Assembly: GCA_033782935.1 (NCBI GenBank)
Contig: JAWQEG010000288.1
Span: 62,001-126,000 of the forward strand
Length of the DNA stretch: 64,000 nucleotides
Direction of reading: 5' to 3'
Origin: Petrolisthes cinctipes
Lineage: Eukaryota > Arthropoda > Malacostraca > Decapoda > Porcellanidae
Shown: piece by piece, positions 58,010 to 64,000 of the stretch
How the letters are laid out: each line of letters opens with the position of its first letter
How positions within the stretch are numbered: position 1 is the stretch's first letter
Made by a program: the position numbers and the translations under genes
Notes under the pieces: model-generated
Told to the model about the DNA's origin: nothing
What the model saw: the letters and a program-made list of their open reading frames with translations, nothing else
The model's database searches: none

Positions 58010-59502
58010 CCACTGGTGTGTGGACCACCAGCACACAGAGGGTGCAGTTCCCTTTGCATGCAGCAGTGTAAACTCCCTCCCCCTTATGGTCCCTTCAGGG
58101 CTGGTCTCATGGAAGGTACGGCCCCACTTGTAGCTCTTGTGGTAACTTGGACTTGGGCCCACACCACTGGCTGTGGGATCAAAGCCTTCCCCCCAATCTC
58201 CCTGGCGGTCGGAGGCCCCCAGACTCCCTGGTCCGGTAAGCTCTGGTCCCATTTCCTTGGGATGTGCTTCGGTAGCCCAGGCATATAGGGCCAGCCCCTC
58301 CTTTATTTTAATTTGTTTTTTCACTGCGACCAGAGTGTACCAGGGGTCTGTGGGGCAGGAAGCCATTCTGCCCCGGGAGAACATCAACAACAACAATAAT
58401 GTCCTGTTGGTTGGAATTGTTTAGAGGAATCATTTGGTGCATATTATTTACCACCACAAACACACATGTACTATTTAGGCTACCCCCTTAATAAATTATA
58501 ATACAGTAAGTCATAACACACAATAGAATGATTTATATACTGTACTATCTATCCCCTTTACAGCCAGGTACAGAACAAGACAACAGGAGAACACAGCTGT
58601 ATGATGGTCAACCCACTCAACAACAACAACAACACTGATGACCTTACTGACAACACTGCTAATAATAATAATAATAATGAAAGCTGCAGTGCTTCTGTTA
58701 AAACAAACTCACAAGAATTTCTCCGAAGATTCAAATCGTTGCTTGGTGGTCCACTGAGTGACCTACATCCCATGTTAGCCCTGGGGGTGATACAAGCACA
58801 TGCCAACACACTACCACACAAAGGTATAGTAATGTACACTTGGATACCATAGTCTCTAGCCCACCTGAGTCCAAGCCTGTGATCTGGAGCATATGGTACC
58901 ATAACAGCTGCAGTATTTGGGAATAACCCTCACTTCCCTCCCTCTGTGGCTGGGTACCATTTCGGAAGTCGTGACGTGTGTGTGTGTGTGTGTGTGTGTG
59001 AGTAGCAGTTGACCTGGGCCACGGTAACGGGCTTGATTAAGCCTATGTCCAGTGTCGGAACATATATATAAAAAAAAAAAGTGGTTTCTGGAAAAAAGCC
59101 CACCCAAAGCCTCCATTGGTTTAAGATGTGAGAAGCCTCGTGATGGTTTGGGTGGGCTGTCGTCCAGAAACCGCCTACTTCAGATCTCGGGCTTCGGCTC
59201 AGGTGGGTTAGACACTATGGTGTCTGAGTGTACACCATCAGTAATTATACAGTATAATGAATAATATATTATATGTAAACATATTATTATAACATGATCT
59301 TAATTAATTTAGTGTGTATTGGTGAACAGAGATAGAGTGGAATGAGCTGAGAAATGTGATATCCGGACATGACCTGATGCGACTAGAGAGATACTCCAAG
59401 AACCTGGCTGACCGTCACCTCATTGCCGACCTCCTGACCAGTATTGCTACACTCTTCTTCCTACAGAGGCTTCCCAGTGTTCATCTCTCTCCTCTTCAAT
59501 CT
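23797..59502 (+). CDS. NAT10: NAT10 gene: fifteen coding exons, 3' end beyond window
   Basis: NAT10 (yeast Kre33, bacterial TmcA family) is a nucleolar enzyme that uses ATP and acetyl-CoA to make N4-acetylcytidine in 18S rRNA and tRNA. Fifteen GT-AG exons (23797-23913, 29890-29978, 32744-32915, 34906-35090, 36073-36301, 38879-39083, 44549-44810, 47160-47281, 48523-48694, 49117-49315, 51162-51335, 53218-53374, 53803-53947, 58564-58823, 59330-59502) join in frame to 887 codons. Visible are Walker A AGRGRGKSAA (residues 288-297), Walker B LLVIDEAAAIP (D392, E393), DLQILSDAPAH, and the acetyl-CoA loop HPDYQSMGYGSRA. The last 140 or so residues expected from the human protein lie outside. Introns reach 6 kb and are repeat-filled. 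Confidence 0.96.
24060..24240. repeat. GGTCCCGGTAG / TTAGGT minisatellite, forward arm
   Basis: Units of TTAGGTCCCAGTAGTCTGCCC are the reverse complement of the array at 24880-25390, forming a large inverted arrangement. Confidence 0.65.
24335..24500. repeat. (GTAT)n with poly-T
   Basis: TATGTATGTACTGGG units are followed by a 20-T run at 24477-24496. Confidence 0.7.
24670..24855 (+). repeat. 82-bp tandem duplication with internal hairpin
   Basis: Two units each hold CCGAGCCAA, a 13-nt loop and TTGGCTCGG, then GTTTTGCAATTTTCRTGAGG. Related CGAGCCAA/TTGGCTCGG pieces recur near 27330 and 28750. Confidence 0.8.
24880..25390. repeat. CTACCGGGACATAACCGGGGCAGA-type minisatellite
   Basis: About 16 units of 24 bp with CC-A/G and C/A variants, broken by two longer pieces containing ACGGCACAATATACAGTAGAA. 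Single units recur near 27050-27090. Confidence 0.85.
25391..26330. other. Intron 1 stretch, nothing recognised
   Basis: A 93-codon minus-strand frame (25490-25771) and a short duplication TACGCTGGACTT near 26130-26175 are the only structure seen. No family was recognised. Confidence 0.4.
26338..26810. repeat. (GTAT)n minisatellite
   Basis: About 24 units of TATGTATGTACCAGG or TATGTATGTACTGGG. A shorter tract of the same type is at 27530-27650. Confidence 0.9.
27300..28325. other. Intron 1 stretch, nothing recognised
   Basis: The segment at 27400-27500 resembles 28940-29040 (ATCACATGAAAARCTR). The rest is unique sequence without a recognisable gene. Confidence 0.35.
28330..28755 (-). pseudogene. 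3' end of CAA-tailed Jockey-like LINE
   Basis: Minus-strand frame with REDRVHLARLRCGHHPALLT, a CPGC...SIKHIIEDC cysteine/histidine cluster, and LRALWESPVQAMTFLRSSGL. The low-coordinate end has a CAA tail. It is about 90% like the end of the longer copy at 39213-41821. Confidence 0.85.
29112..29188. repeat. Short hairpin element (MITE-G)
   Basis: TACAGTCGCGGCAAATAGTC and its inverse ACTATGTGCCGCGACTGTA form a stem with a ~30-nt loop, TA at the ends. A second copy is at 34212-34290. Confidence 0.8.
29545..29690. repeat. PAL-1 element
   Basis: First of two PAL-1 copies in tandem; the second runs 29692-29860. Confidence 0.75.
29692..29860. repeat. PAL-1 element
   Basis: Second tandem copy. It ends near ATTACCCCATTAAC, 30 bp before the exon 2 acceptor. 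Confidence 0.75.
29890..29978 (+). CDS. NAT10: NAT10 exon 2
   Basis: Acceptor TACAG at 29885-29889, donor GTAAGA. It encodes VMVIHHLISKALGERPSVLW and CHKRDSDVP, matching the family ILHHMLSKA...RPSVLWCYK. Ends in phase 2. Confidence 0.93.
30047..30203. repeat. PAL-2 palindromic element
   Basis: PAL-2 reads TTAAGGACCCTGTGAT at one end and ATCACAGGGTCCTTAA at the other. Its arms hold TTCTGATTCCTCCTGACTATG and TCCAATTTTCTAACTAC. This copy ends where the piggyBac-like element begins. Confidence 0.75.
30203..30827. mobile_element. piggyBac-like MITE with TTAA ends
   Basis: TTAA lies at 30203-30206 and 30824-30827. The inner ends CTCTTAAACCTCGGG and CCGCGGTTAGAGGG form a short TIR. Inside, TGTGAGTTGGCTACCCATCC marks the family shared with the large foldback at 47300-48130. 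No transposase is present. Confidence 0.7.
31240..31425. repeat. MITE-F, TIR element
   Basis: ACAGTAAACTCTCATTTTACAC is paired with its inverse near 31395-31420; GTACTGTAAACACTTATTGTAC lies inside. Other copies are at 35540-35700, 39115-41940 (split), 45355-45505, 46745-47110, 57245-57560 and 59525-60060 (split). Confidence 0.75.
31435..31730. mobile_element. MITE-D relative
   Basis: TACAGTTGGCCACAGGAATTC at the left and CTTGAGGCCAATAGTACAG at the right form the TIR. It lies against MITE-F on its left. Confidence 0.7.
31735..31945 (-). repeat. SINE-A-like repeat, minus strand
   Basis: The TGATTGACTGATA tail is at the low end and the TTTTATAACAAGCAG head at the high end; all inner blocks are kept. 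Confidence 0.7.
32085..32260 (+). repeat. SINE-A-like repeat
   Basis: Variant copy with TGCTTGTTGTAAAAGGACACT and GCCATATGACCTCGCTGTTG; the TCAA tail is lost. Confidence 0.65.
32336..32512. repeat. PAL-1 element
   Basis: GGGGGAAATACAGTGTTGG opens it and TATAATTATTACCCCTTAAC closes it. Confidence 0.75.
32540..32743 (+). repeat. 65-bp tandem array ending at the exon 3 acceptor
   Basis: About four units of TTAACTACAATATAATTAT plus ATTTAGTATTTATATAAACTT-like sequence run up to TTCTTCACAG. No exon bases are repeated here. Confidence 0.8.
32744..32915 (+). CDS. NAT10: NAT10 exon 3
   Basis: Completes the split Arg codon and encodes QSRKQLKKLEKNLKSGK, then NAFDVFMLSTGVKYCCFNDS and ILGNTYGMCVIQ, matching the family block ending ILGNTFGMCVLQ. 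Donor GTAAGG. Confidence 0.94.
32899..33055 (+). repeat. Junction echo downstream of NAT10 exon 3
   Basis: The 56 bases at 32899-32954 (17 exonic, 39 intronic) recur at 33000-33055 with one change. The copy keeps AATACAG followed by GTAAGG, a donor as good as the real one. A PAL-1 begins directly after the copy. Confidence 0.9.
33056..33224. repeat. PAL-1 element
   Basis: Flush against a PAL-2 at 33225, sharing the CCTTAAGG junction. Confidence 0.75.
33225..33382. repeat. PAL-2 element
   Basis: GGACCCTGTGATGTAGTCAG and its inverse ATGATCACAGGGTCCTTAA bound it. Confidence 0.75.
33474..34180. repeat. 35-39-bp minisatellite, about 19 units
   Basis: AGCATAGGGTAGGATGAGAC plus ATT and a GT run of variable length repeats without spacers. 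The open frames in it on the minus strand are artefacts of the repeat. Confidence 0.95.
34212..34290. repeat. MITE-G hairpin, copy 2
   Basis: AGTTGTGGCACATAGTCCTTG pairs with CAAGGACTATGTGCTGCAGCT across a short loop. Confidence 0.8.
34290..34490. repeat. Long palindrome with GCAGTTTCTGGATGACAGCC arms
   Basis: The arms at about 34298-34365 and 34405-34480 pair over 60 bp (CCCACCTGAGTCGAAGC, GCAGTTTCTGGATGACAGCC). A relative lies at 59075-59235. Confidence 0.8.
34490..34648. repeat. PAL-1/PAL-3 hybrid palindrome
   Basis: The left arm is PAL-1 (TGGTAAATCTGGAGCTACTG) and the right arm is PAL-3 (TTCCATTTCACCAACAAC). Such hybrids show that the families share an exchangeable core. Confidence 0.6.
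34725..34895 (+). repeat. SINE-A-like repeat abutting NAT10 exon 4
   Basis: The CAACCAACCAATCAAA tail ends about 16 bp before the acceptor CATTGCAG, so it probably supplies branch-site or upstream acceptor sequence. Confidence 0.7.
34906..35090 (+). CDS. NAT10: NAT10 exon 4
   Basis: DFEGVTANTLCRITETVSGG, GAVILLLPGMNSLRCLSSLK and MDIHSRLKTHSHPNVIPLFN match the family block DFEALTPNLLARTVETVEGG and MDVHSRYRT. Ends AG (phase 2); donor GTTAGT. Confidence 0.95.
35091..35375 (+). repeat. Junction echoes downstream of NAT10 exon 4
   Basis: The exon end plus donor (35047-35095) recurs at 35115-35163 with 44 of 49 bases the same, all changes transitions. Shorter copies lie at 35165-35192, about 35276-35310 and 35343-35375. 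The last has GAAAG followed by GTAAGC, closer to donor consensus than the real GTTAGT. Use of the first copy would add 68 bases and shift frame. Confidence 0.85.
35540..35700. repeat. MITE-F, TIR element
   Basis: GTGTAATGGATGTATGTACTG and CAATGAGGGTTTTCTGTACAC blocks are kept. Confidence 0.65.
35745..36010. repeat. MITE-I copies in tandem
   Basis: Two TIR units with GTACCACGCTATTGTCAACACC and TGGGCTGTATACAGGAACATC lie head to tail. Confidence 0.6.
36073..36301 (+). CDS. NAT10: NAT10 exon 5
   Basis: FVVSLSWCKSFLVLDSKLQL and later LEDLRNSLHDAEKPLPHLMS then CCWTLDQ match FILSLASCKKCLVIDDQLN and LKESLQDTQPVGVLVDCCKTLDQ. Ends in phase 0, donor GTGACC (weak). Confidence 0.93.
36335..36540. mobile_element. 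MITE-E, inverted copy
   Basis: TACAGCCACAATCATTTAACC left and GGATATTTGATTGTGGCTA right are the TIR. Confidence 0.75.
36718..37255 (+). mobile_element. Element carrying a ~90-bp internal minisatellite
   Basis: Four units hold AGTGAGTCAGTAGCTGCTTG plus GATGGTACTTATTCCTGTGTG. They are followed by GGAAAGTTACTCGGCTAA and GTCCACGACTGTACATG. The same unit plus right flank occurs at 52285-52690, and the units alone in reverse at 44845-45175. Repeat and flank have moved together. Confidence 0.75.
37325..37525 (+). repeat. SINE-A-like repeat
   Basis: Copy with a long (TCAA)n tail at 37493-37525. Confidence 0.7.
37690..37845. repeat. PAL-1 element
   Basis: GGGGATAGTATAGCATTGG to GTGTATTACCCTCTTAAGG, next to a PAL-3. 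Confidence 0.75.
37848..38222. repeat. PAL-3 split by SINE-A
   Basis: PAL-3 arms at 37848-37925 and 38135-38220 surround a SINE-A at 37930-38130. CCCTATTTAGCA lies on both sides as an 11- to 12-bp target duplication, which supports retroposition of SINE-A. Confidence 0.8.
38340..38505. repeat. PAL-1 element
   Basis: AAGGAGATAGCATACTTTTGG to AAACTATACCATCCCCAT. Confidence 0.7.
38516..38878 (+). repeat. Junction echoes and (ATT)n upstream of NAT10 exon 6
   Basis: Three copies of CATCAG followed by GCCAAGTAGAAA (AG at 38571-38572, 38658-38659 and 38796-38797) lie before the real TTGCATCAG followed by GCCAAAGCTG. (ATT)n runs and ACACACCRATGCCTTGACAA separate them. Any echo acceptor gives Ala-Lys-stop. 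Confidence 0.8.
38879..39083 (+). CDS. NAT10: NAT10 exon 6: Walker A
   Basis: AKAVLKMIDVLTEKGGRGTV then SLTAGRGRGKSAALGLAVAA and NIFVTSPAPTNLATFFEFVF. The GRGRGKSA loop binds ATP, which the helicase-like module uses in tRNA or rRNA acetylation. Ends in phase 1. Confidence 0.96.
39213..41821 (-). mobile_element. CAA-tailed Jockey-like LINE, 5' truncated
   Basis: Minus strand. An upstream frame (41900-40668) has the endonuclease end GSDHLPIIIT and the region before RT. A second frame (40621-39497) has DISKAFDAIPRHNLTNKI, TNGVPQGSVLSPTLFNLYMH, SYADDITL and WNPHL-like downstream blocks. A third short frame holds the CX2C...H...C knuckle and stop. Two frameshifts make it inactive. ACAGTACACTGG at 39201-39212 and 41822-41833 is a 12-bp target duplication inside MITE-F. 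Tail is (CAA)n at 39213. Confidence 0.9.
41992..42145. repeat. PAL-2 element
   Basis: TTAAGGACCCTGTGATCATG to GACTACATCACAAGGACC. Confidence 0.7.
42205..43705. repeat. PAL-3 element split by a LINE
   Basis: The arms at 42205-42298 and 43612-43705 are cut at ATGTTACTAAT by the LINE at 42300-43611. Confidence 0.75.
42300..43611 (+). pseudogene. LINE reverse transcriptase fragment with (ATT)n tail
   Basis: The open frame 42325-43482 (385 codons) has the palm motifs AFVDFRKAFDLVDHTVVINK, CGVPQGTKSGPLCFLMLIND and RWKYVDDCTVG, then LLGITVDDLLSWKQHV and the C-terminal block. It lacks endonuclease and fingers, so it is 5' truncated. The tail of about eight ATT units ends at 43613. The clade is unclear (CR1/L2 group likely). 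It is intact over the kept part, so rather young. Confidence 0.85.
43705..43942. repeat. PAL-1 with an RTE-like 3' tip inserted
   Basis: The insert at about 43733-43818 reads ACGTCCAACCCCAGCAACGG and ends (GAT)n, as for RTE-type 3' ends. PAL-1 arms flank it. Confidence 0.6.
43942..44065. repeat. PAL-2 element, right end lost
   Basis: TTAAGGACCATGAAATTATG to GCAGGACTCATTTTC. The following 44066-44330 shows nothing recognised. Confidence 0.6.
44330..44525 (+). repeat. SINE-A-like repeat close to NAT10 exon 7
   Basis: The (TCAA)n tail ends about 25 bp before the acceptor TTACAG. Confidence 0.7.
44549..44810 (+). CDS. NAT10: NAT10 exon 7: Walker B
   Basis: GFDALGYQEQSDYEIIQSTN, VRVSVFREYRQIIQYVEPTD, AELLVIDEAAAIPLPHVKAL and IGGSYNVIMSSTITG match the family throughout. 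Acid pair D392/E393 serves ATP hydrolysis. Donor GTAAGT. Confidence 0.97.
44845..45175 (-). repeat. ~100-bp minisatellite with (AC)n, reverse copy
   Basis: Four units of TTACAAGCAGCTACTCACTC plus an AC run. Same unit as in 36718-37255, opposite orientation. Confidence 0.85.
45355..45505. repeat. MITE-F, TIR element
   Basis: ACAGTCAACTCTCATTTTACG and its inverse TGAAATGAGAGTTTACTGTA. Confidence 0.75.
45530..45865. repeat. Dispersed repeat shared with 51555-52075
   Basis: Blocks TTGATTGGTGTCAATTCTC and GACCCTTCATTTCTA recur inverted at 51555-51740 and 51985-52070. The other copy has about 250 bp more in the middle. Confidence 0.65.
45957..46250 (+). repeat. SINE-C-like repeat, copy 3
   Basis: TCCATCGCCCACCATTTTTG to GGAAAATGGGGTATTGATG with a GAT-rich tail. 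Confidence 0.65.
46378..46555 (+). repeat. SINE-A-like repeat
   Basis: TATCCCTGCTTGTCATCATAA to ATCAATCAATCAAAT. It lies against the TIR repeat at 46555-46750. Confidence 0.7.
46745..47110. repeat. MITE-F with three tandem internal units
   Basis: TTCATTACACACACTACATTA plus CCAGTGTACTGTACAATGAG repeats three times with nearly no change (about 80 bp each) inside one TIR pair. Confidence 0.8.
47160..47281 (+). CDS. NAT10: NAT10 exon 8
   Basis: YEGTGRSLSLKLLQQLREQA then NIATTTSIQTSAVS match YEGTGRSLSLKLIQQLRQQ. Starts and ends within codons (1 nt each); donor GTAAGT. Confidence 0.94.
47300..48130. mobile_element. Large foldback element (piggyBac-like ends)
   Basis: The arms at about 47308-47480 and 47585-47765 are inverted copies over some 170 bp (GTTGGCTACCCATCCTAC, TTTAGCTGTCTCCTGATGTAC). 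An inner palindrome (CTGGAG...GGCAGCTCTCCAGTC) sits in the middle. The right part runs on to GCGGTTAAGGGGTTAA. Arm sequence matches the single-arm element at 30203-30827. Confidence 0.8.
48130..48520 (+). repeat. Junction echoes upstream of NAT10 exon 9
   Basis: Copies of CAGCAG followed by GTCTTGGTCATAG lie at 48151 and GTTGTGGTCATACCCTACATGA at 48381 (26 of 28 exon bases kept). A third, acceptor-less piece (ATGAGTTAACTTTAGATGAG) is at 48439. The first two keep AG. The second would read into a stop after 12 codons. Confidence 0.85.
48181..48333. repeat. PAL-2 element inside the echo array
   Basis: TTAAGGACCCTGTGATTGTG to ATCACAGGGTCCCTTA. It cuts the first echo at its GTTAA, a TTAA target. 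Confidence 0.75.
48523..48694 (+). CDS. NAT10: NAT10 exon 9
   Basis: RGRTLHELTLSESVRYSPGD then PVESWLYRLLCLDTPTVPSH and NCSLYYVNR match ARTLYEVSLQESIRYAPGD, LLCLDC and CELYYVNR. Donor GTATGT. Confidence 0.95.
48695..48945 (+). repeat. Junction echoes downstream of NAT10 exon 9
   Basis: Three ~80-bp units carry TATGTAAACAG followed by GTATGT at 48780, and TATGTAAACAA followed by GTAT at 48864 and 48940. The first is a full donor match; the other two have lost the last exonic G. Confidence 0.8.
49047..49080 (+). repeat. Junction echo upstream of NAT10 exon 10
   Basis: GTGTTTACGGGAGTGTGTTA and the next 13 bases repeat 49107-49139 with one change. That change turns the acceptor AG into GG, so this copy cannot act as an acceptor. 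Offset is 60 bp. Confidence 0.85.
49117..49315 (+). CDS. NAT10: NAT10 exon 10
   Basis: SVLLSGHNESEHLLSEIMSL, LAASHYRNSPDDLQILSDAP and AHSIFVLLPPVYQGMESLPP match the family ASHYKNSPNDLQMLSDAPAHHLFCLLPP. Donor GTTCGT (weak). Confidence 0.95.
49455..49610. repeat. PAL-1 element
   Basis: GGGGTATTACACTTGGTAC to ACAGTGTACCACCCCCTTAA. Confidence 0.7.
49620..50330. other. Intron stretch, nothing recognised
   Basis: Mostly AT-rich sequence with TTATAATGA-type short repeats; no gene seen. Confidence 0.4.
50335..50490. repeat. PAL-1 element
   Basis: Joined end to end with the PAL-3 at 50488-50662 through CCCCCTTAAGG. Confidence 0.7.
50488..50662. repeat. PAL-3 element
   Basis: AGATTCTTTTGTTGGTGAATT and AATTTACCAACAAGAGAATC arms. 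Confidence 0.75.
50695..51160 (+). repeat. Junction echoes upstream of NAT10 exon 11
   Basis: Three copies of TTGTAG followed by GTGTGTGTGGAAGG lie at 50704, 50786 and 51080. The first keeps about 38 of 45 exon bases. The third has TAA in place of TAG at the acceptor. A LINE tip sits between the second and third. Confidence 0.85.
50855..51067 (-). mobile_element. LINE 3' tip (CAA-tailed Jockey-like family)
   Basis: About 210 bp matching the 3' end of the copy at 39213, minus strand, flanked on both sides by GTTGTTGTTG of the echo array. Confidence 0.85.
51162..51335 (+). CDS. NAT10: NAT10 exon 11: GNAT domain
   Basis: VCVEGGIPSQVSENVLRRGE, RPGGDLVPWTLASQFLSSGI and RIVRVAAHPDYQ match VCLEGEISRQSI, GDLIPWTVSEQF and RVVRIAVHPDYQ. 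Phase 0 at both ends; donor GTACAG. Confidence 0.96.
51385..51550. mobile_element. MITE-H, TIR element
   Basis: CAGTTGCGGACACATGAAATG and its inverse TTTCATGTGTCCACAACTG bound about 160 bp. Confidence 0.75.
51555..52075. repeat. Dispersed repeat, inverted copy of 45530-45865
   Basis: The added middle (51740-51985) holds a 68-codon minus-strand frame without a recognised family. Confidence 0.6.
52080..52235. repeat. PAL-1 element
   Basis: TTAAGGGGAGAATACATTC opens it; the right end is lost after GTTGCTCCAGATA. Confidence 0.7.
52285..52690 (+). mobile_element. Minisatellite-carrying element, second copy
   Basis: Four units of TGAGTGAGTAGCTGCTTGTAA type plus the same right flank (GGAAAGTTACTCGGCTAA, ATGACTGTACA) as in 37140-37255. 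Confidence 0.75.
52944..53146 (+). mobile_element. RTE-like LINE 3' end with (GATA)n tail
   Basis: About 200 bp matching the 3' end of the element at 54444-56709, in the other orientation. GTGGCCAGCTGT at 52932-52943 and 53147-53158 is a 12-bp target duplication within a MITE-D relative (52735-53165). Confidence 0.85.
53218..53374 (+). CDS. NAT10: NAT10 exon 12: acetyl-CoA loop
   Basis: SMGYGSRAINLLKEYYSGQH completes the Q-x-x-G-x-G loop begun in exon 11 (QSMGYG). A Gln/Asp run (KQQQQDDDDDNTQQII) follows in a part that is variable in the family. Ends in phase 1; donor GTAAGT. Confidence 0.95.
53475..53770. repeat. AT-rich two-copy repeat
   Basis: TTGGTACTTGATGTAAGAA to AGAAAAGTAAAATAAATTAAT occurs twice with ATA/AAT-rich filler. 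Confidence 0.65.
53803..53947 (+). CDS. NAT10: NAT10 exon 13
   Basis: PRKTSEPLLLKLSERVPENV, DYLSVSYGLTLPLLRFWSRA and GYLPLYI match TPRKDLPPLLLKLNERP, DYLGVSYGLTPRLLKFWKRAGFVPVYLR. Donor GTCAGT follows AG at 53947. Confidence 0.96.
53948..56925 (+). repeat. Minisatellite of NAT10 exon 13 donor junctions, split by a LINE
   Basis: Fourteen copies of CCTTGTATATCAGGTCAGTAA or CCTTGTATATCAGGTCACTC lie at 53991-54440 and 56720-56900, in mixed ~40- and ~58-bp units with TCATCTTAACCTG. The source is the real CCCTTGTATATTAG followed by GTCAGTAAC. The first echo donor after 54004 is 57 bases downstream and in frame. Confidence 0.88.
54444..56709 (-). mobile_element. RTE-like LINE, 5' truncated, one frameshift
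   Basis: Minus strand. Frame one (56714-55269) has WWSEEVKDAVKEKRKAYR, APGVNGITAEM, IIVPLYKGKGSKEECGSYRG, GGFRKGRGCVDQIFALK, FMDLEKAYDRVDR, GLRQGCVMSPWLFNIYMDG and FADDTVLMAES. Frame two (55276-54449) continues KLKVNVGKSKVMVFE, LTYASETW, RWFGHVERM and RGRPPVKWQ. A 22-bp tandem duplication (55267-55288 and 55289-55310) shifts the frame between them. Tail is (TAGA)n near 54450. It inserted into the exon 13 minisatellite. Confidence 0.9.
56932..57150. mobile_element. MITE-E copy
   Basis: TACAGCCACAATCAAATATCC left and its inverse right; closest to the copy at 17863-18081. Confidence 0.8.
57245..57560. repeat. MITE-F, two copies head to head
   Basis: CAATGAGGGTTTTCTGTACAG at 57351 and its inverse at 57430 form a larger palindrome. 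Confidence 0.7.
57565..57715. repeat. PAL-2 element
   Basis: CACCCTGTGATATAGTCAG to ACGATCACAGAATACTTAAG. Confidence 0.65.
57715..58500. repeat. PAL-1 split by a CAA-tailed retroelement
   Basis: The arms at 57715-57816 and 58393-58495 surround the insert; the target duplication is AATGTCCTGT. Confidence 0.75.
57817..58392 (+). mobile_element. Non-coding retroelement with poly-T core and CAA tail
   Basis: About 575 bp flanked by AATGTCCTGT duplications and ending GAACATCAACAACAACAATA. A ~43-T run lies at 57966-58009. The tail matches that of the Jockey-like LINE, which may have mobilised it. No protein motif seen. Confidence 0.7.
58564..58823 (+). CDS. NAT10: NAT10 exon 14
   Basis: QVQNKTTGEHSCMMVNPL matches QTPNDLTGEHSCIMLKTL, and QEFLRRFKSLLGGPLSDLHP then LALGVIQAHAN matches the FRRRF...SPSLALNIIQ block. 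Two Asn runs (from AAC and AAT repeats) expand the middle. Phase 1 end, donor GTATAG. Confidence 0.92.
58885..59055 (+). repeat. SINE-B body without tRNA head
   Basis: GGTACCATAACAGCTGCAGT to AAGCCTATGTCCAGTGTCGG, with a GT run inside; same body as 12640-12845 in reverse. Confidence 0.7.
59075..59235. repeat. Palindrome related to 34290-34490
   Basis: GGTTTCTGGAAAAAAGCCCAC and GTGGGCTGTCGTCCAGAAACC arms. Confidence 0.7.
59330..59502 (+). CDS. NAT10: NAT10 exon 15 (last in window)
   Basis: EIEWNELRNVISGHDLMRLE, RYSKNLADRHLIADLLTSIA and TLFFLQRLPSVHLSPLQS match SREELEALFLPYDLKRLEMYSRNMVDYHLIMDMIPAISRIYFLNQL. Acceptor GAACAG; donor GTTAGT after TCT. No later exon is seen up to 64000. Confidence 0.88.
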
Positions 59503-59524
59503 GTTAGTAAAGTATAATAATAAT

Positions 59525-60060
59525 ACAGTAAACAACTCTCATTTAACACTGGTATTATGTGTGTGTAATGAAACTCTGTACAGAAAACCCACATTGTACA
59601 GTACACTGGTATTATGGGTGTGTAAATTATAGTGTACAATAAGTGTTTACAGTACAGTAATCTCTCAATTATCCGTCGTCGTGCTATCCGTCATGCGGCA
59701 TTATCCGGCGCACGAGATCCTAAAAAAAATGGACGATGGCTGGTCCATTAAACGGTGCAGTGAACACTATGACTGTATTAAAGTATTAATGTGCAGTATT
59801 ATTATGTATTATTAACAGTATTTTTGTTTTATTATGTATTATTAATGTTATTAGCATTGTGCGAGCCGGAAGGAGCTACGGGCGGGCGGGGGGGGGGAGG
59901 GGGGGGGGTAGTGATGCATTATCCACCTTTCGACATTATCCGATGCGGTCTCGGCTGCTATACGCCGGATAATTGAGAGATTACATACATACTGTACATT
60001 CATTACATTCACTCTGTTTCACATATATAATCCCAGTGTAAAATGAAAGTTTACTGTATA
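59525..60060. repeat. MITE-F split by a Tigger-like MITE
   Basis: MITE-F arms at 59525-59655 and 59985-60060 surround the insert described next. Confidence 0.65.
59655..59986. mobile_element. Tigger/pogo-like MITE
   Basis: CAGTAATCTCTCAATTATCCG and its inverse are typical of pogo/Tigger termini. TA-containing flanks fit the target. A G-rich stretch at 59885-59909 lies inside. Confidence 0.75.
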
Positions 60061-60217
60061 AATTGTGTTCTAGAATTGAGTGATATTTTAATTGCATGTA
60101 ATTCAGTTAGAACAGAGCGAGCTTTTGTTTTACATGGATGTGTTTCACTATTATGTTAAAAGTATATTGGTATAAATGAGGGTGAAATGCGGGTTGAAAA
60201 TTTCCGCAGACTTTATT

Positions 60218-64000
<3,783 letters not shown>

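Overview
The window is animal nuclear DNA with large spliced genes, GT-AG introns and dense repeats. An arthropod, possibly a decapod crustacean, is suggested by degenerate TTAGG/CCTAA pentamer tracts, very long microsatellites and abundant small DNA transposons. That taxonomic call is inference; no species marker is visible.

Two conserved housekeeping genes lie head to tail on the + strand. The first (3947-19948) is the 3' part of PARP1. Eight exons join in frame to 485 codons covering the WGR, helical and ADP-ribosyltransferase domains, with the H-Y-E catalytic residues present. Its zinc-finger and BRCT exons would lie upstream of the window. After a 3.8 kb spacer the second gene (23797 to at least 59502) is NAT10, the RNA cytidine acetyltransferase. 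Fifteen exons join in frame to 887 codons and carry the helicase-like Walker A and B motifs and the GNAT acetyl-CoA loop. Its last exon or exons lie beyond the window.

The rest is intron and spacer filled with mobile elements. A complete Ty3/gypsy-type LTR retrotransposon (7282-12133) has two identical 210-bp LTRs, a 5-bp target duplication and one open gag-pol frame. There are degenerate Tigger/pogo and Tc1/mariner transposases, and several LINE families (CR1/Jockey-like, Jockey-like with a CAA tail, RTE-like, L2/CR1-like). Three SINE-like families are seen, one with a tRNA-like head. Many short palindromic or TIR elements are present, including three related hairpin families with TTAA ends (PAL-1, PAL-2, PAL-3). 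Insertions are often nested. The window ends in 1.6 kb of pure (CA)n.

The most unusual pattern is that about ten exon-intron junctions of the two genes have tandem partial copies next to them, which I call junction echoes. They affect PARP1 exons b and f and NAT10 exons 3, 4, 6, 9, 10, 11 and 13. Each copy carries the junction, often with an intact AG or GT, plus a few to about 45 exon bases. Some would act as decoy splice sites, and one would extend NAT10 exon 13 in frame by 19 codons.
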